This document shows, in pieces, positions 45,120 to 54,031 of a stretch of 57,929 nucleotides of DNA. Positions within the stretch are counted from its first letter, which is position 1, and every line of letters starts with the position of its first letter. The position numbers and the translations under genes were made by a program. The stretch spans positions 1 to 57,929 of the forward strand of contig CAZLXM010000012.1 of assembly GCA_964563105.1 (NCBI GenBank), in the 5' to 3' direction. A model generated the notes under the pieces. It was not told the DNA's origin and searched no databases. It saw nothing but the letters and a program-made list of their open reading frames with translations. This stretch comes from CAYVTV01 sp964563105. Its GTDB lineage: Bacteria; Bacteroidota; Bacteroidia; Bacteroidales; GCA-2748055.

Positions 45120-45644
45120 TTAAATTAATTCTCCGTCTTCAAAATTTCCATGAAAAAGAATACTTCCGTCTTCTTTGATTACTTTTTTATAACCATGTTC
45201 CAGGTTATTTTTATATTCACATTCAATATTTATCTTACCATCAGGAAAGAACCTGATCTGTTTTCCATTTAACATATCATCTTTAAAATATGCTTCATAC
45301 TTTTTATTTCCTCCATCATACCATATTCTCATCCTGCCTTCTCTTTTTTCATTTAACAGAAAAAATTCAGCTTTTATATGTCCGCTTGGATAATAGGTGG
45401 TAACCTTTCCGTTCTTTTTTCCTTCAGTGTATTCAGCTTCAACAAGTATCTTCCCTTCCTCGTTATATAATTTAACAAGTCCCGAGGCTGTGCCATTTAT
45501 CATATGTCCCTTTTCTGCAATGAATCCTGAAGGATAACACCAATGATAATATCCGGTATATAAAGTTGACATATCCGGATAATAAAACAGCCCATTTTTT
45601 TTTATCAGAGTACAAATGTCAATAGATTTTTTAAAGTGTTTCAT
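45120..45644 (-). CDS. MORN-repeat (YwqK-like) protein
   Basis: The protein has 174 residues with about six MORN_2 repeats of some 23 residues: HWCYPSGFIAEKGHMINGTASGLVKLYNEEGK, VTTYYPSGHIKAEFFLLNEKREGRMRIWYDGG and IRFFPDGKINIECEYKNNLEHGYKKV. Proteins of this make-up are often labelled YwqK antitoxins, but no toxin gene is adjacent, and in Bacteroidota they are frequent without one. There is no signal peptide. Its start overlaps the end of the upstream membrane protein gene by 14 bases, so the two are translationally linked. Confidence 0.75.
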   Translation of the reverse strand: MKHFKKSIDICTLIKKNGLFYYPDMSTLYTGYYHWCYPSGFIAEKGHMINGTASGLVKLYNEEGKILVEAEYTEGKKNGKVTTYYPSGHIKAEFFLLNEKREGRMRIWYDGGNKKYEAYFKDDMLNGKQIRFFPDGKINIECEYKNNLEHGYKKVIKEDGSILFHGNFEDGELI

Positions 45645-46260
45645 GTGAAATTGCTTGATCTTTTACTCCGACGATATCATCAAAAGCGGCATATATTGCA
45701 CAAAATGTAATGGGTATTGTAAATAATGCCCCAACGCCAAGTGCCAAAGCCCCCAAAAAATTGATCAATCCCAGAATTATCATGAATCCAAAAATACTAA
45801 ACCATTTCATATGAATGAGGTTTCGGCTTGTTTTCATTGCTTTCCGGAAATCCATTTTATGAAATATCACAAATAAAGGTGCAAAATAATAAGCAACAAT
45901 CAGGTAAATACCGGGAAATATTAAAAGAAAAAATCCCAGGAAAACAAATAATCCTTCTACAAGCATTATCAATATCAAGGGGATAAAAAACTTAAACCCG
46001 TCAAAAAAGTGTTCAAAAAATAAACTTTTTCCGGAATTCAATCTATGAGCTGCAATAAAAAAGCCGGCTGTAAGAGGAAAAGAAATAATTACTCCCCCTA
46101 AAGGTATAGATATAATATATAATGCAGTATATAAGAGGAATAACTCAGGTTTTTTTCTGAAAAGAATGAAACCTTTTGTTATATACTGTTCAATTTTAAC
46201 AGAATAACCGGAATCAGCCAGTTGTTCAAGCTCTAAGTCAAGATCCCTGATAATCTCCAT
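45631..46260 (-). CDS. Multi-pass membrane protein (DUF4013-like)
   Basis: This 209-residue inner-membrane protein has about five hydrophobic segments (around 38-60, 62-80, 95-125, 128-145 and 155-190). It includes FILFRKKPELFLLYTALYIISIPLGGVII and FRKAMKTSRNLIHMKWFSIFGFMIILGLINFLGALALGVGALFTIPITFCAIYAAFDDIVG. The R-x-A-x-x-x-S pattern before the last two helices recalls DUF4013 and related small channel-like membrane domains. The function is unknown. It follows the FeoB companion by 35 bases and overlaps the MORN gene. Confidence 0.6.
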   Translation of the reverse strand: MEIIRDLDLELEQLADSGYSVKIEQYITKGFILFRKKPELFLLYTALYIISIPLGGVIISFPLTAGFFIAAHRLNSGKSLFFEHFFDGFKFFIPLILIMLVEGLFVFLGFFLLIFPGIYLIVAYYFAPLFVIFHKMDFRKAMKTSRNLIHMKWFSIFGFMIILGLINFLGALALGVGALFTIPITFCAIYAAFDDIVGVKDQAISHETL

Positions 46261-46295
46261 TTCTCTAATTTTGCAAGTAAGTTACAAATAAATAT

Positions 46296-46472
46296 TCATT
46301 TATTAAATAACTTTTTTTGTGTATCTACAGGTAAGCCGGGGCAACTACATCCAGCTGTATGACATGAATTTAATTTTTGATTTTTTCCTGGCAGCATATA
46401 TTTAATGATGGAAAAAAAAGCAAATAATACAGTGCTGATAAAGATAACTAAAACTATAATTTCCTGGATCAT
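46296..46472 (-). CDS. Small Cys-rich FeoB-associated membrane protein
   Basis: This short 58-residue reading frame begins MIQEIIVLVIFISTVLFAFF (one membrane helix), then SIIKYMLPGKNQKLNSC and CSCPGLP, with cysteines at residues 37, 42 and 44. Small one-helix proteins with a Cys cluster just behind feoB are known as FeoB-associated Cys-rich membrane proteins and are thought to assist iron(II) transport. It starts six bases after the FeoB stop codon, so it belongs to the same operon. The translation was read directly from the sequence. Confidence 0.8.
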   Translation of the reverse strand: MIQEIIVLVIFISTVLFAFFSIIKYMLPGKNQKLNSCHTAGCSCPGLPVDTQKKLFNK

Positions 46473-46478
46473 AATAAT

Positions 46479-48902
46479 TTAATAAATAATTAAACTTATT
46501 GTTTGATAAAATATGAATGATAATAAATATGCAAGGGCGGTTGTATAGATCATTAGGAATGCCGCCCATTTAAAAGAACCAGATTCCTGGGCTACAGTAG
46601 CTACAACTGCCACACATGGAAAGTAAACCAGTATAAACAGTAAAAAGGTAAGCGCTGTTAGTGTATTATACACAGGTTTGCCTTTGTTTGGGCCAGATCT
46701 GTGGGTTTCCGCCTTTAATCTCTCACTTAAGGGAGTGAAGCTATTATCATTATCTGAAGCGTAAAGTACGGCCATTGTACTAACCACAATTTCTTTTCCC
46801 GGAATTCCGGCAAGTAAGCTTACACTCATTTTCCAATCGAATCCCAATGGGCGCATAACAGGTTCTATTGCTTTTCCAAAACGTTCCAGATAAGAATCAT
46901 TATTTTGTGATACAGAAATATTTTGGGTTAGCTGATCATATACTACTTCATTATTATGTGTATGATTAGTATGTCTATCAAAGGGATAGTAATTTAACCC
47001 CCATACAATAATTGATGCAACCAGGATCACACCACCAATTCTTTTAACATATTCCCATGACTGGTTCCACATATGTCTTAAAGTATTTCGCAGTGCGGGG
47101 ATCCTGTAAGGGGGTAATTCCATAACGAATGGAATATCTTCTCCTTTAATAAAGAGTTTTTTAAATATAATTGCTGATACGGCAGCGAGTAAAATTCCTG
47201 TAAGATATATAAAGAATAGAACTGTTCCCTGATAATGAGGAAAGAAGGCACTTATAATAAGAATATATACAGGTAATCTTGCACTGCATGACATGAAAGG
47301 AAGAATAAGCATTGTTATCAGCCGGTTATTCCTGCTTTCAATTATACGTGTAGCCAGGATGGCTGGCACATTACAACCAAATCCCATTATAAGAGGAATA
47401 AAAGATTTCCCGTGAAGACCTATTTTATGCATTATTTTATCCATTATAAAGGCAGCTCTTGCCATATATCCTGTATCTTCCATTAATGAGATAAAGAAAA
47501 ACAGCAAAAGGATATTGGGAAGAAAAACAAGCACTCCTCCTACCCCATTTAGTACTCCTTCAGTTATCAGATCGTTTAACGGGCCTTCTGGTAAATATTT
47601 AATGCTCATCTCTGATAACCATTCAAAACCAGATTCAATAAGATCCGTCGGATATTTACCCAGGATAAAGGTTGCGGTAAACATTAACCAAAGCAGAATA
47701 AAAAAAATAGGGATTCCAAACTTTTTGTGTGTTAATAAAAAGTCGGCCTTTTGTGATTTTTCATGTAATTTCTCATCTGATCTGACAAAAGTTTCTTTCA
47801 GGGCCCCTTCAATAAATCCATATTTTGCATCTGTTATAATGGTTTCGGCCTCCAGCCCGGTATTTGCTTCCAATTTTTTCACTTCTTTATCAGATATCTT
47901 CAAAACTTTGGCGCTTTTAGGAAGAGCTTTGAACCTTGATTTTATATCAGGATCATTTTCAATTAGTTTAATTGCAAGAAAACGTGAACTGAAACGGTCA
48001 GTTAGTTCAATTAATCTGCTTTTAATAATCTCTTTTTCAATTACAGTAATAGCAGCTTCAACATCGCGGCCATAATTAATATTTATCCTGCGTTGAGAAA
48101 AATCTGATTTTTTGAAAGTATTAATTACCGCCTGAAAAAGAGCTGCCAGGCCTTTACCTTTTGACCCCACTGTAGGTACCATCGGAATATCTGTCATCTT
48201 GCCCAAAGTAATATAATCCAGCTTATCTCCGCGCTTTTTTAATTCATCATTCATATTTAAAGCAATAACCACTTTCAGGTTCATATCAATAAGCTGTGTG
48301 GTAAGATACAGGTTTCGTTCGAGATTGGTGGAATCTATTACATTAATTACAATATCCGGTTGATTTTCAAATAAAAAGTTACGTACGTATAATTCTTCAG
48401 GTGAATAAGTGGTTAAAGAATAAGTTCCGGGAAGATCAAAAAAGTTGAAAGTATATCCCTGATATTCTATTCGGGCAAGTTTAGTTGCAACAGTTACTCC
48501 GCCATAATTTCCGACTTTTTCAAAGGAACGGGATGCATAATTAAAAAGGCTTGTTTTTCCACTGTTTGGATTGCCTGCCATTGCCACATTAATAATATTC
48601 CCGGCTTTGGAAATTTCATGGAAATTTTGGTTAGTGTGAAAGGTTCCATGAAACCCTTTATAAACCGGATTATAATCCTCTTCATTAATTACCTCAATAA
48701 GTAATGCTTCCGACCGGCGTAAAGATACCATATAGCCCATAATACTATATTCAATCGGATCATTTAAAGGTGCTTCCTTAATTACAGTGACCAACTGGCC
48801 ACAAACAAAACCCATTTCGGAGATTCGCTTTCTGAAGGAGTGTTGACCTCTGACCTTTATAATAATTCCTTTTTCGCCAACAGCAAGCTGTGAAAGTAAC
48901 AT
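46479..48902 (-). CDS. feoB: FeoA-FeoB fusion, ferrous iron transporter
   Basis: I choose ATG 48902 (MLLSQLAVGEKGIIIKV), since a FeoA domain starts there; the frame is open eight codons further up. Residues about 1-75 are FeoA (SH3-like). From about residue 100 comes the FeoB G domain (VAMAGNPNSGKTSLFNYA as G1, GGVTVAT as G2, FFDLPGTYSL as G3, ALNMND as G4). A helical GDI part follows, then the membrane domain with GMGCNVPAI-like FGCNVPAILATRII and LLAGIPGKEIVVSTMAVLY. FeoB imports Fe(II), typical of low-oxygen life. Fusion of the two proteins is common in Bacteroidota. A possible -7 element (TAATTTTG, 48931-48924) lies just upstream. The small Cys-rich gene follows. Confidence 0.96.
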   Translation of the reverse strand: MLLSQLAVGEKGIIIKVRGQHSFRKRISEMGFVCGQLVTVIKEAPLNDPIEYSIMGYMVSLRRSEALLIEVINEEDYNPVYKGFHGTFHTNQNFHEISKAGNIINVAMAGNPNSGKTSLFNYASRSFEKVGNYGGVTVATKLARIEYQGYTFNFFDLPGTYSLTTYSPEELYVRNFLFENQPDIVINVIDSTNLERNLYLTTQLIDMNLKVVIALNMNDELKKRGDKLDYITLGKMTDIPMVPTVGSKGKGLAALFQAVINTFKKSDFSQRRININYGRDVEAAITVIEKEIIKSRLIELTDRFSSRFLAIKLIENDPDIKSRFKALPKSAKVLKISDKEVKKLEANTGLEAETIITDAKYGFIEGALKETFVRSDEKLHEKSQKADFLLTHKKFGIPIFFILLWLMFTATFILGKYPTDLIESGFEWLSEMSIKYLPEGPLNDLITEGVLNGVGGVLVFLPNILLLFFFISLMEDTGYMARAAFIMDKIMHKIGLHGKSFIPLIMGFGCNVPAILATRIIESRNNRLITMLILPFMSCSARLPVYILIISAFFPHYQGTVLFFIYLTGILLAAVSAIIFKKLFIKGEDIPFVMELPPYRIPALRNTLRHMWNQSWEYVKRIGGVILVASIIVWGLNYYPFDRHTNHTHNNEVVYDQLTQNISVSQNNDSYLERFGKAIEPVMRPLGFDWKMSVSLLAGIPGKEIVVSTMAVLYASDNDNSFTPLSERLKAETHRSGPNKGKPVYNTLTALTFLLFILVYFPCVAVVATVAQESGSFKWAAFLMIYTTALAYLLSFIFYQTISLIIY

Positions 48903-49188
48903 AATGACTTTATGGATGAGTTGCAAAATTAGTGACTATTTTGTCAATATTAATCCCAATAAGTTGGTATTTTCTATAGGTAAATGATGAGCATAATACT
49001 AAAAAACATAATAAAAATGATTCCGTATATAAGAACTATTTTAGACAAAAAAAATGATACTGATTAAAAAGTGTATCAGCAAAATGAAAATTTTTATCAT
49101 AAAATGTTAAAAAAACTATAATACTATTGTATTAAAAATATTTTCATAGTAAATTGAAAATCCATCAAATATAAAAGACTGTGAATTT

Positions 49189-49917
49189 GTGGAAGAATAT
49201 GAGAACATATATGAAAAGATAAAAGAACTTTTTGGTACAGCTTCTAAAAAGTTGAATATTCTTCAGGAAACTATAAACCTCGATTTACAAATTGAATATT
49301 TTGAAGCCGCGGAAAAAATACGGAAGGATCTGGATGAAGACGAAATAATGAAAGATGTATATAAATTAAACGATCCTAATATTAAATTAGAAGATAAAAA
49401 AAAGTTACTTTCCGGCATAGCCTCATTAGATAAAGTAGAAGCCTACAGGGTCATCGAAAAATATATGGAAAATCCTGATCCTTCTCTTAGAGACTGGGGG
49501 ATTTTAGCTCTTCAGGAAAGCAGGATGGTGTTGGAATCAAAACTCCTGGATGAAGATCGAATTTTCATATCCACCGGATTAGGCGGAAAAGGAAGTAAGT
49601 TGCGCTATTTCGTGGTTATTTTGGGTGTGGATAGTCATAAAAATCTTAATACCACTCAAAAAAAAATTATAAAAAACGAATTTGAAACAACTCTTAGAAA
49701 ATATGAGGCTGAAATAGAAGAAATAAAATTTTCAGGGCATATGGCTTCCCTCATGACTATTATACCCATGAACGTTACCATTAAACGTCTTTTTGAAGAG
49801 GCAATTATGGAATGTAATCAATTTGGAAATTTTTTAACTCCAAATTTTATTATAACAAATGTAAAAGCTCTGGAATTTGAAGAGATAAGAAACTTCCTTA
49901 AAAAAAGAAAAATATAA
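49189..49917 (+). CDS. Hypothetical protein with helical N-terminus (GTG start)
   Basis: This 242-residue soluble protein is unfamiliar to me. Residues 1-120 are helical and charged (KIKELFGTASKKLNILQETINLDLQIEYFEAAEKIRK; then DKVEAYRVIEKYMENPDPSLRDWGILALQESRMVLE), which resembles HEAT-like helical pairs. Residues about 125-200 contain a beta-rich segment, RIFISTGLGGKGSKLRYFVVILGVDS. It starts with GTG at 49189; the next in-frame Met would remove the first helix. It converges on the PUR protein gene, and the gap (49918-50054) contains a self-complementary AT run, TAATAATATTATTA. The start region upstream (48927-49188) shows no clear promoter. Confidence 0.7.
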   Translation: MEEYENIYEKIKELFGTASKKLNILQETINLDLQIEYFEAAEKIRKDLDEDEIMKDVYKLNDPNIKLEDKKKLLSGIASLDKVEAYRVIEKYMENPDPSLRDWGILALQESRMVLESKLLDEDRIFISTGLGGKGSKLRYFVVILGVDSHKNLNTTQKKIIKNEFETTLRKYEAEIEEIKFSGHMASLMTIIPMNVTIKRLFEEAIMECNQFGNFLTPNFIITNVKALEFEEIRNFLKKRKI

Positions 49918-50054
49918 AATATTAACGGAAATAATAATATTGAATTGTAATAATATTATTACATTATGTGTTTCCTAATACAATAGACTGCATGCCGTAA
50001 AGTAGTTGGCAGATGATTGATCTGTGAAGATCGAATAAAAATTATTTCAGAAGC

Positions 50055-50453
50055 TTATTTTGATTCTTCCTCTTCCAGGTCATCAAAATCAACATTTGTA
50101 TAATTCCCGACCATTGCAGCTTCAGGTTCACCACCTGACACATCATCTGTTAGCTGAGGATTAGCTGTTTTGATATATTCAACAACTTCGTTCAATCCCT
50201 CAGCAAATTTCTCAAAATCTTCTTTATAAAGAAAGATTTTGTGCTTTTCATAGAACGATTTTCCATCTTTTCCAAAGCGTTTTTTACTCTCAGTGATTGT
50301 CAAATAATAATCATTTCTTCTTGTAGCTTTAACATCAAAAAAGTAAGTACGCTTACCGGCTCTCACAGATTTCGAATAAATCTCCTGTTTAATTTGGCTT
50401 TCCATGCTTTCCATGCTTTCCATTTTTTCATTTCCTTCTTCCATCTTTTTCAC
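50055..50453 (-). CDS. PUR-family nucleic-acid-binding protein (DUF3276)
   Basis: This 132-residue protein has a PUR-like domain of the DUF3276 type: EIYSKSVRAGKRTYFFDVKATRRNDYYLTITESKKR (about 24-60) and FLYKEDFEKFAEGLNEVVEYI. The acidic tail DVDFDDLEEEE-like segment closes the protein. Members from Bacteroidota and spirochaetes bind single-stranded DNA or RNA. The N-terminus contains a three-fold tandem Met-Glu-Ser (residues 11-19), written by a repeated nine-base unit; a start at an internal Met is possible. It diverges from nusB with 180 bases between. Confidence 0.9.
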   Translation of the reverse strand: MKKMEEGNEKMESMESMESQIKQEIYSKSVRAGKRTYFFDVKATRRNDYYLTITESKKRFGKDGKSFYEKHKIFLYKEDFEKFAEGLNEVVEYIKTANPQLTDDVSGGEPEAAMVGNYTNVDFDDLEEEESK

Positions 50454-50588
50454 GAGTTTAGTTAGATGTATATTATGAAATTATCTCCCAAAATAAAAAA
50501 ATAAATTACAAATATTCAAATTAATATGTAATTTGATTTTAATATTAGATACTATTTTTAATTTCTGCAAGTTTTTCTGAAATTTTAT

Positions 50589-50596
50589 TATTTTTG
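50589..50596 (+). promoter_or_regulatory. Candidate -7 box (TATTTTTG) of the nusB operon
   Basis: TATTTTTG matches the TAnnTTTG consensus completely and lies 38 bases before the nusB start. TTTCTG at 50562-50567 is a weak -33 candidate with a 21-base spacer. Confidence 0.4.
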
Positions 50597-50633
50597 TCAA
50601 TTCAAATGACCATATTAACATGTTCTTTTTCAA

Positions 50634-51584
50634 ATGATTAGCAGAAGGCAACTTAGAGTTAAGGTTTTACAGATGCTGTACGCATATTATACAGCTGATA
50701 TTGAAGATATTAATAAAGCTGTAAAAGAATTAAAATTCAGCATCGCTAAATCTTATGAACTATATCAACTTTTACTTTTACTTGTCATTGAAATCCGTGA
50801 TTTTGCAAAATCCAGGATAGATATAGCTAAAAATAAACTTCTCCCTAATTATGAGGATATACATCCTAATGAAAAGTTTATTGAAAACAGCTTTATAAAT
50901 CAATTATCTGATAACAAACAACTTATTAAATATTATCAGACTTATGGTATTAAATGGGTTCAATATCCTGCTTTTATAAAAGATTTATATCATGAGCTTA
51001 TCAAATCGGAAGATTACATTAATTATATGAAAGCTGAAAATAATTCCTATGCTGATGATAAACATATTGTAGAATATATATATTCAGAACTTTTACCTGA
51101 TAATAAAGATTTGGCCCATATACTGGAAGAAATGTGTATTTACTGGAATGATGATTTATGTTGTATTATACCCATGGTTTTAAAAACAATTAAAAGTTTT
51201 AAAAAAAGTGATGACACAGAAAAAAAGCTAATGTCTATATATAAAAATGAAGAAGACAAAACATTTTTAATTGAACTTTATCGTAAATCAATCACTAATA
51301 AGGATATTTCTGTTAAACTTATACAAGAAACTGCAAATAACTGGGATATTGACAGGATCGCTTTTTTAGATACGCTTATAATGCAAATGGCAATAACGGA
51401 ATTCATTGAATTTCAGTCAATACCTACAAAGGTCACCTTAAATGAATATCTTGATATCGCAAAATATTATAGTACTGAAAAAAGTAATACTTTTATTAAT
51501 GGTATTCTTGACAAAATATTGATCAGACTTAGAAAAGAAGATAAAATAAAAAAATCGGGACGAGGATTGATTGGTGAAAATTAA
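50634..51584 (+). CDS. nusB: Transcription antitermination factor NusB
   Basis: The protein has 316 residues. It carries the NusB fold twice as long as in E. coli, as is usual in Bacteroidota. It begins ISRRQLRVKVLQMLYAYYTAD, the first RNA-binding helix with its Arg residues. The C-terminal half, NWDIDRIAFLDTLIMQMAITEFIEFQSIPTKVTLNEYLDIAKYYSTEKSNTFINGILDKI, is the conserved NusB core. With NusE it binds boxA RNA and supports rRNA antitermination. It leads the run nusB-DUF1573-yajC-ybbR-coaE, a conserved order in this phylum. The middle region (about 80-200) is poorly conserved. Confidence 0.95.
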   Translation: MISRRQLRVKVLQMLYAYYTADIEDINKAVKELKFSIAKSYELYQLLLLLVIEIRDFAKSRIDIAKNKLLPNYEDIHPNEKFIENSFINQLSDNKQLIKYYQTYGIKWVQYPAFIKDLYHELIKSEDYINYMKAENNSYADDKHIVEYIYSELLPDNKDLAHILEEMCIYWNDDLCCIIPMVLKTIKSFKKSDDTEKKLMSIYKNEEDKTFLIELYRKSITNKDISVKLIQETANNWDIDRIAFLDTLIMQMAITEFIEFQSIPTKVTLNEYLDIAKYYSTEKSNTFINGILDKILIRLRKEDKIKKSGRGLIGEN

Positions 51585-51635
51585 TTGTTAAATCTTTTAA
51601 ATATATATACTTTTGCACTTTCAACTGACAATAAG

Positions 51636-52082
51636 ATGACTAACAGCTTGAATTTTTTTTTATATGTTTTCTGTTTTATTTTTATTAGTTCTTGTGGAGG
51701 GGCTAAAAAAGAAAACCCGTCCACTGACAATAAAAATAATTTCGTTAATACTGAGGCTTTAACCAGTGCTCCTGAAATAACATTTGAAACATTGGAGCAT
51801 AATTTTGGAAAAGTTCATGCCGGTGAAAAAGCTGGTTGGTATTTTAAGTATAAAAACACTGGTTCTGAACCTTTACTCATAACATCAGTAAGGGCAAGTT
51901 GTGGATGTACTGTTACTGAATATCAGAAAGAACCATTATCACCAGGTAAGGAAGGATTAATTAAAGTTGTTTTTGACACATCAGGACGTTCCGGAAAACA
52001 ATCAAAAAGCATCACGATTGAAACAAATGCACATCAACCTAAGGTTTTACTTAAGATAAATGCGGAGATAATTAGCGATTAA
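51636..52082 (+). CDS. DUF1573 lipoprotein
   Basis: I place the start at ATG 51636 (MTNSLNFFLYVFCFIFISSC), which gives a proper lipoprotein signal with Cys20; a TTG start 17 codons upstream would spoil it. The rest (about 45-148) is an ASH/Ig-like DUF1573 domain: ITFETLEHNFGKVHAGEKAGWYFKYKNTGSEPLLITSVRASCGCTVTEYQKEPLSPGKEGLIKVVFDTSGRSGKQSKSITIETN. The CGCT motif is typical. It is extracytoplasmic with unknown role. It lies 51 bases after nusB and 22 bases before yajC. Confidence 0.88.
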   Translation: MTNSLNFFLYVFCFIFISSCGGAKKENPSTDNKNNFVNTEALTSAPEITFETLEHNFGKVHAGEKAGWYFKYKNTGSEPLLITSVRASCGCTVTEYQKEPLSPGKEGLIKVVFDTSGRSGKQSKSITIETNAHQPKVLLKINAEIISD

Positions 52083-52104
52083 TTTAACTTAAATATTATT
52101 AACA

Positions 52105-52425
52105 ATGAATTTACTTTATATTCTTCTTCAGGCACAAGCCCAGACTCCAAGTCCTTTAACATCATTATTACCTTTGTTATTGATAATTGTTGTCTTTTAT
52201 TTTTTTATGATCAGACCTCAGATGAAACGTCAGAAAGAACTGAAAAATTATCGCAATGCCCTTCAAAAAAACGATAAAATAATCACTACAGGAGGTATTT
52301 ATGGGAAGATCACAGATATTAAAGACACAACAGTTACCGTGGAAGTAGCTGATAATGTTAGGATTAAAATTGACAAGAGTGCTATTCTTAAGGATCCGGG
52401 AGATTTAACTGAAGTCAGAAAATAA
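52105..52425 (+). CDS. yajC: Preprotein translocase subunit YajC
   Basis: The protein has 106 residues with one N-terminal membrane helix (about 18-38, SLLPLLLIIVVFYFFMIRP) and the hallmark PQMKRQKELKNYRNALQKNDKIITTGGIYGKITDIKDTTVTVEVADNVRIKIDKSAI. YajC associates with SecDF at the Sec translocon. It stands between the DUF1573 and YbbR genes, with 15 bases to the latter. Length and motif match the family fully. Confidence 0.97.
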   Translation: MNLLYILLQAQAQTPSPLTSLLPLLLIIVVFYFFMIRPQMKRQKELKNYRNALQKNDKIITTGGIYGKITDIKDTTVTVEVADNVRIKIDKSAILKDPGDLTEVRK

Positions 52426-52440
52426 ACCAATGGTTTTCGG

Positions 52441-53433
52441 ATGAAACCAAAGATCCGGGGTATATTTAAATATTTTACGACACGTACAAAGTTAATTACC
52501 AGAAAAGAAGCTTTGCATTTTTCTATATTTCTTCTTTTATCAATCATTTTCTGGTTTATTAATGCCTTGGGAAAAAATTATATAACTTCAATTGATTATC
52601 CAATAAGATTTTCCGGTATTCCAAAAGAAATGATATTGACAGAAAGAACAAGCGATCATGTAACTTTCAGGGTATCAGCCCATGGTTTCGTTTTACTCCG
52701 GCATAAATTAAGTTCAAAATATATTCCATTAAATTTTTCATTAAACAACCTTAATATAAATAACATATCTGAAAAAGACAGTTTATTATATATTCCAACA
52801 AGGTATGTAAGGGAACAACTTAGTTCTCAATTAAGTTCGGGAATGGAAATACAGGAAATAATACCTGATACTTTATTTTTCCGTTTAGCAAAATTAGTAA
52901 GCAAAAAGCTGCCTGTTAAGTTGAACATCAATGTAGAACCTGATAACCAGATGATTTTAAAAGGAATGCCCATAGCTGAACCTGATTCGGTTATTGTGAC
53001 CGGTCCCGATTATGCTGTTGACTTATTGAAAGATATTGAATCAGAATTTAAAGATTTTGGAGTTTTGTCTCAAACCACTGTTAAACAGGTTGAATTACAA
53101 AAAGCTGAAGAAGTTAAACTGGAAAATAGCAGAATTAAGGTTAAAGTTGAAGTTGAAAGATTTACTGAAAAAACCCTTTCTATTCCTATTGAAATAATAC
53201 ATTTACCGGATACCATAAAGTTAATAACATTCCCGGCATCTATTGAACTTACCTGTCAGGTTGGTTTAAGTAATTTCCCGAAAATTCAGTCTGAAATGTT
53301 TAGCGCTATAATTGATTATAATGAAGTATCAGAAAATACTGATCATCTTACGGTAAATCTGATAAAACAACCTGAATTTGTTCATTTAGTCAAATTGTCA
53401 CCAAAAAAAGTTGAATATTTGATTTCAAAATGA
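52441..53433 (+). CDS. YbbR-like domain protein
   Basis: This 330-residue protein has one N-terminal membrane helix (about 27-45, LHFSIFLLLSIIFWFINALG) followed by extracytoplasmic YbbR-type beta repeats (LPVKLNINVEPDNQMILKGMPIAEPDSVIVTGPDYAVDLLKDIESEF; ERFTEKTLSIPIEIIHLPDTIKLITFPASIELTCQVGL). In Firmicutes YbbR (CdaR) controls the cyclic di-AMP synthase CdaA, but no cdaA is adjacent here, so that role is not assured. Its stop overlaps the coaE start by four bases (ATGA), giving tight translational coupling. Confidence 0.86.
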   Translation: MKPKIRGIFKYFTTRTKLITRKEALHFSIFLLLSIIFWFINALGKNYITSIDYPIRFSGIPKEMILTERTSDHVTFRVSAHGFVLLRHKLSSKYIPLNFSLNNLNINNISEKDSLLYIPTRYVREQLSSQLSSGMEIQEIIPDTLFFRLAKLVSKKLPVKLNINVEPDNQMILKGMPIAEPDSVIVTGPDYAVDLLKDIESEFKDFGVLSQTTVKQVELQKAEEVKLENSRIKVKVEVERFTEKTLSIPIEIIHLPDTIKLITFPASIELTCQVGLSNFPKIQSEMFSAIIDYNEVSENTDHLTVNLIKQPEFVHLVKLSPKKVEYLISK

Positions 53434-54026
53434 TTTTAAAAGTTGGATTAACAGGTGGAATTGGCAGTGGCAAGACCACAATTGCACGAGTATTTGAAAT
53501 ACTGGGGATACCTGTTTTTTATGCTGACAAAGAAGCCAGGGAATTGATCAATAATGATTTGGGTTTAATGGCTAAAATTATACAAGTTTTTGGAACTGAA
53601 GCGTATCATGAAAACCGTTATAATGTTCAATATATTTCAAAAATTGTATTTAATGACCGGTCAATGCTTGAGAAATTAAACAATATAACACATCCGCACA
53701 TATTTGATGCTTTTTCACGGTGGGCAGGAATACAAAAAAATACTCCATATCTTATAATGGAGGCTGCAATTTTATTCGAATCCGGTTTTTCAGAAATATT
53801 TGATTATACGATAACAGTAAACTCTCCAAAAGAGATAAGGATACTTCGAATTACAAAGCGGGATAATACAGATACAGACAAAATCATGGCAATAATAAAT
53901 AACCAGCTAACTGATTCAGAACGAAGTATGAAAGCAGATTTTGCTATTATTAACGATAATTCCAGACTTATTATTCCTCAGGTACTTGAATTACATGAGA
54001 AATTTGTTTCTTTGCAAAAAAAATAA
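53430..54026 (+). CDS. coaE: Dephospho-CoA kinase
   Basis: This 198-residue P-loop kinase carries out the last step of coenzyme A synthesis. LKVGLTGGIGSGKTTIARVFEILGIPVFYADKEARELI contains the Walker A motif and the family's ADxxAR segment. LNNITHPHIFDAF is the HP motif, and YLIMEAAILFESG and ITKRDNTDTDKIMAIINNQL follow. It overlaps ybbR by four bases and precedes the J-domain gene by five bases. A complete, ordinary CoaE. Confidence 0.96.
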   Translation: MILKVGLTGGIGSGKTTIARVFEILGIPVFYADKEARELINNDLGLMAKIIQVFGTEAYHENRYNVQYISKIVFNDRSMLEKLNNITHPHIFDAFSRWAGIQKNTPYLIMEAAILFESGFSEIFDYTITVNSPKEIRILRITKRDNTDTDKIMAIINNQLTDSERSMKADFAIINDNSRLIIPQVLELHEKFVSLQKK

Positions 54027-54031
54027 ATAAA

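Noticed and set aside
45120..45644. YwqK antitoxin of a toxin-antitoxin pair
   Set aside because: The neighbours are a membrane protein and a DUF1080 protein; no toxin-like partner is present.
49918..50054. tRNA or small RNA between convergent genes
   Set aside because: It contains only AT-rich palindromic runs; no cloverleaf or conserved T-loop sequence.
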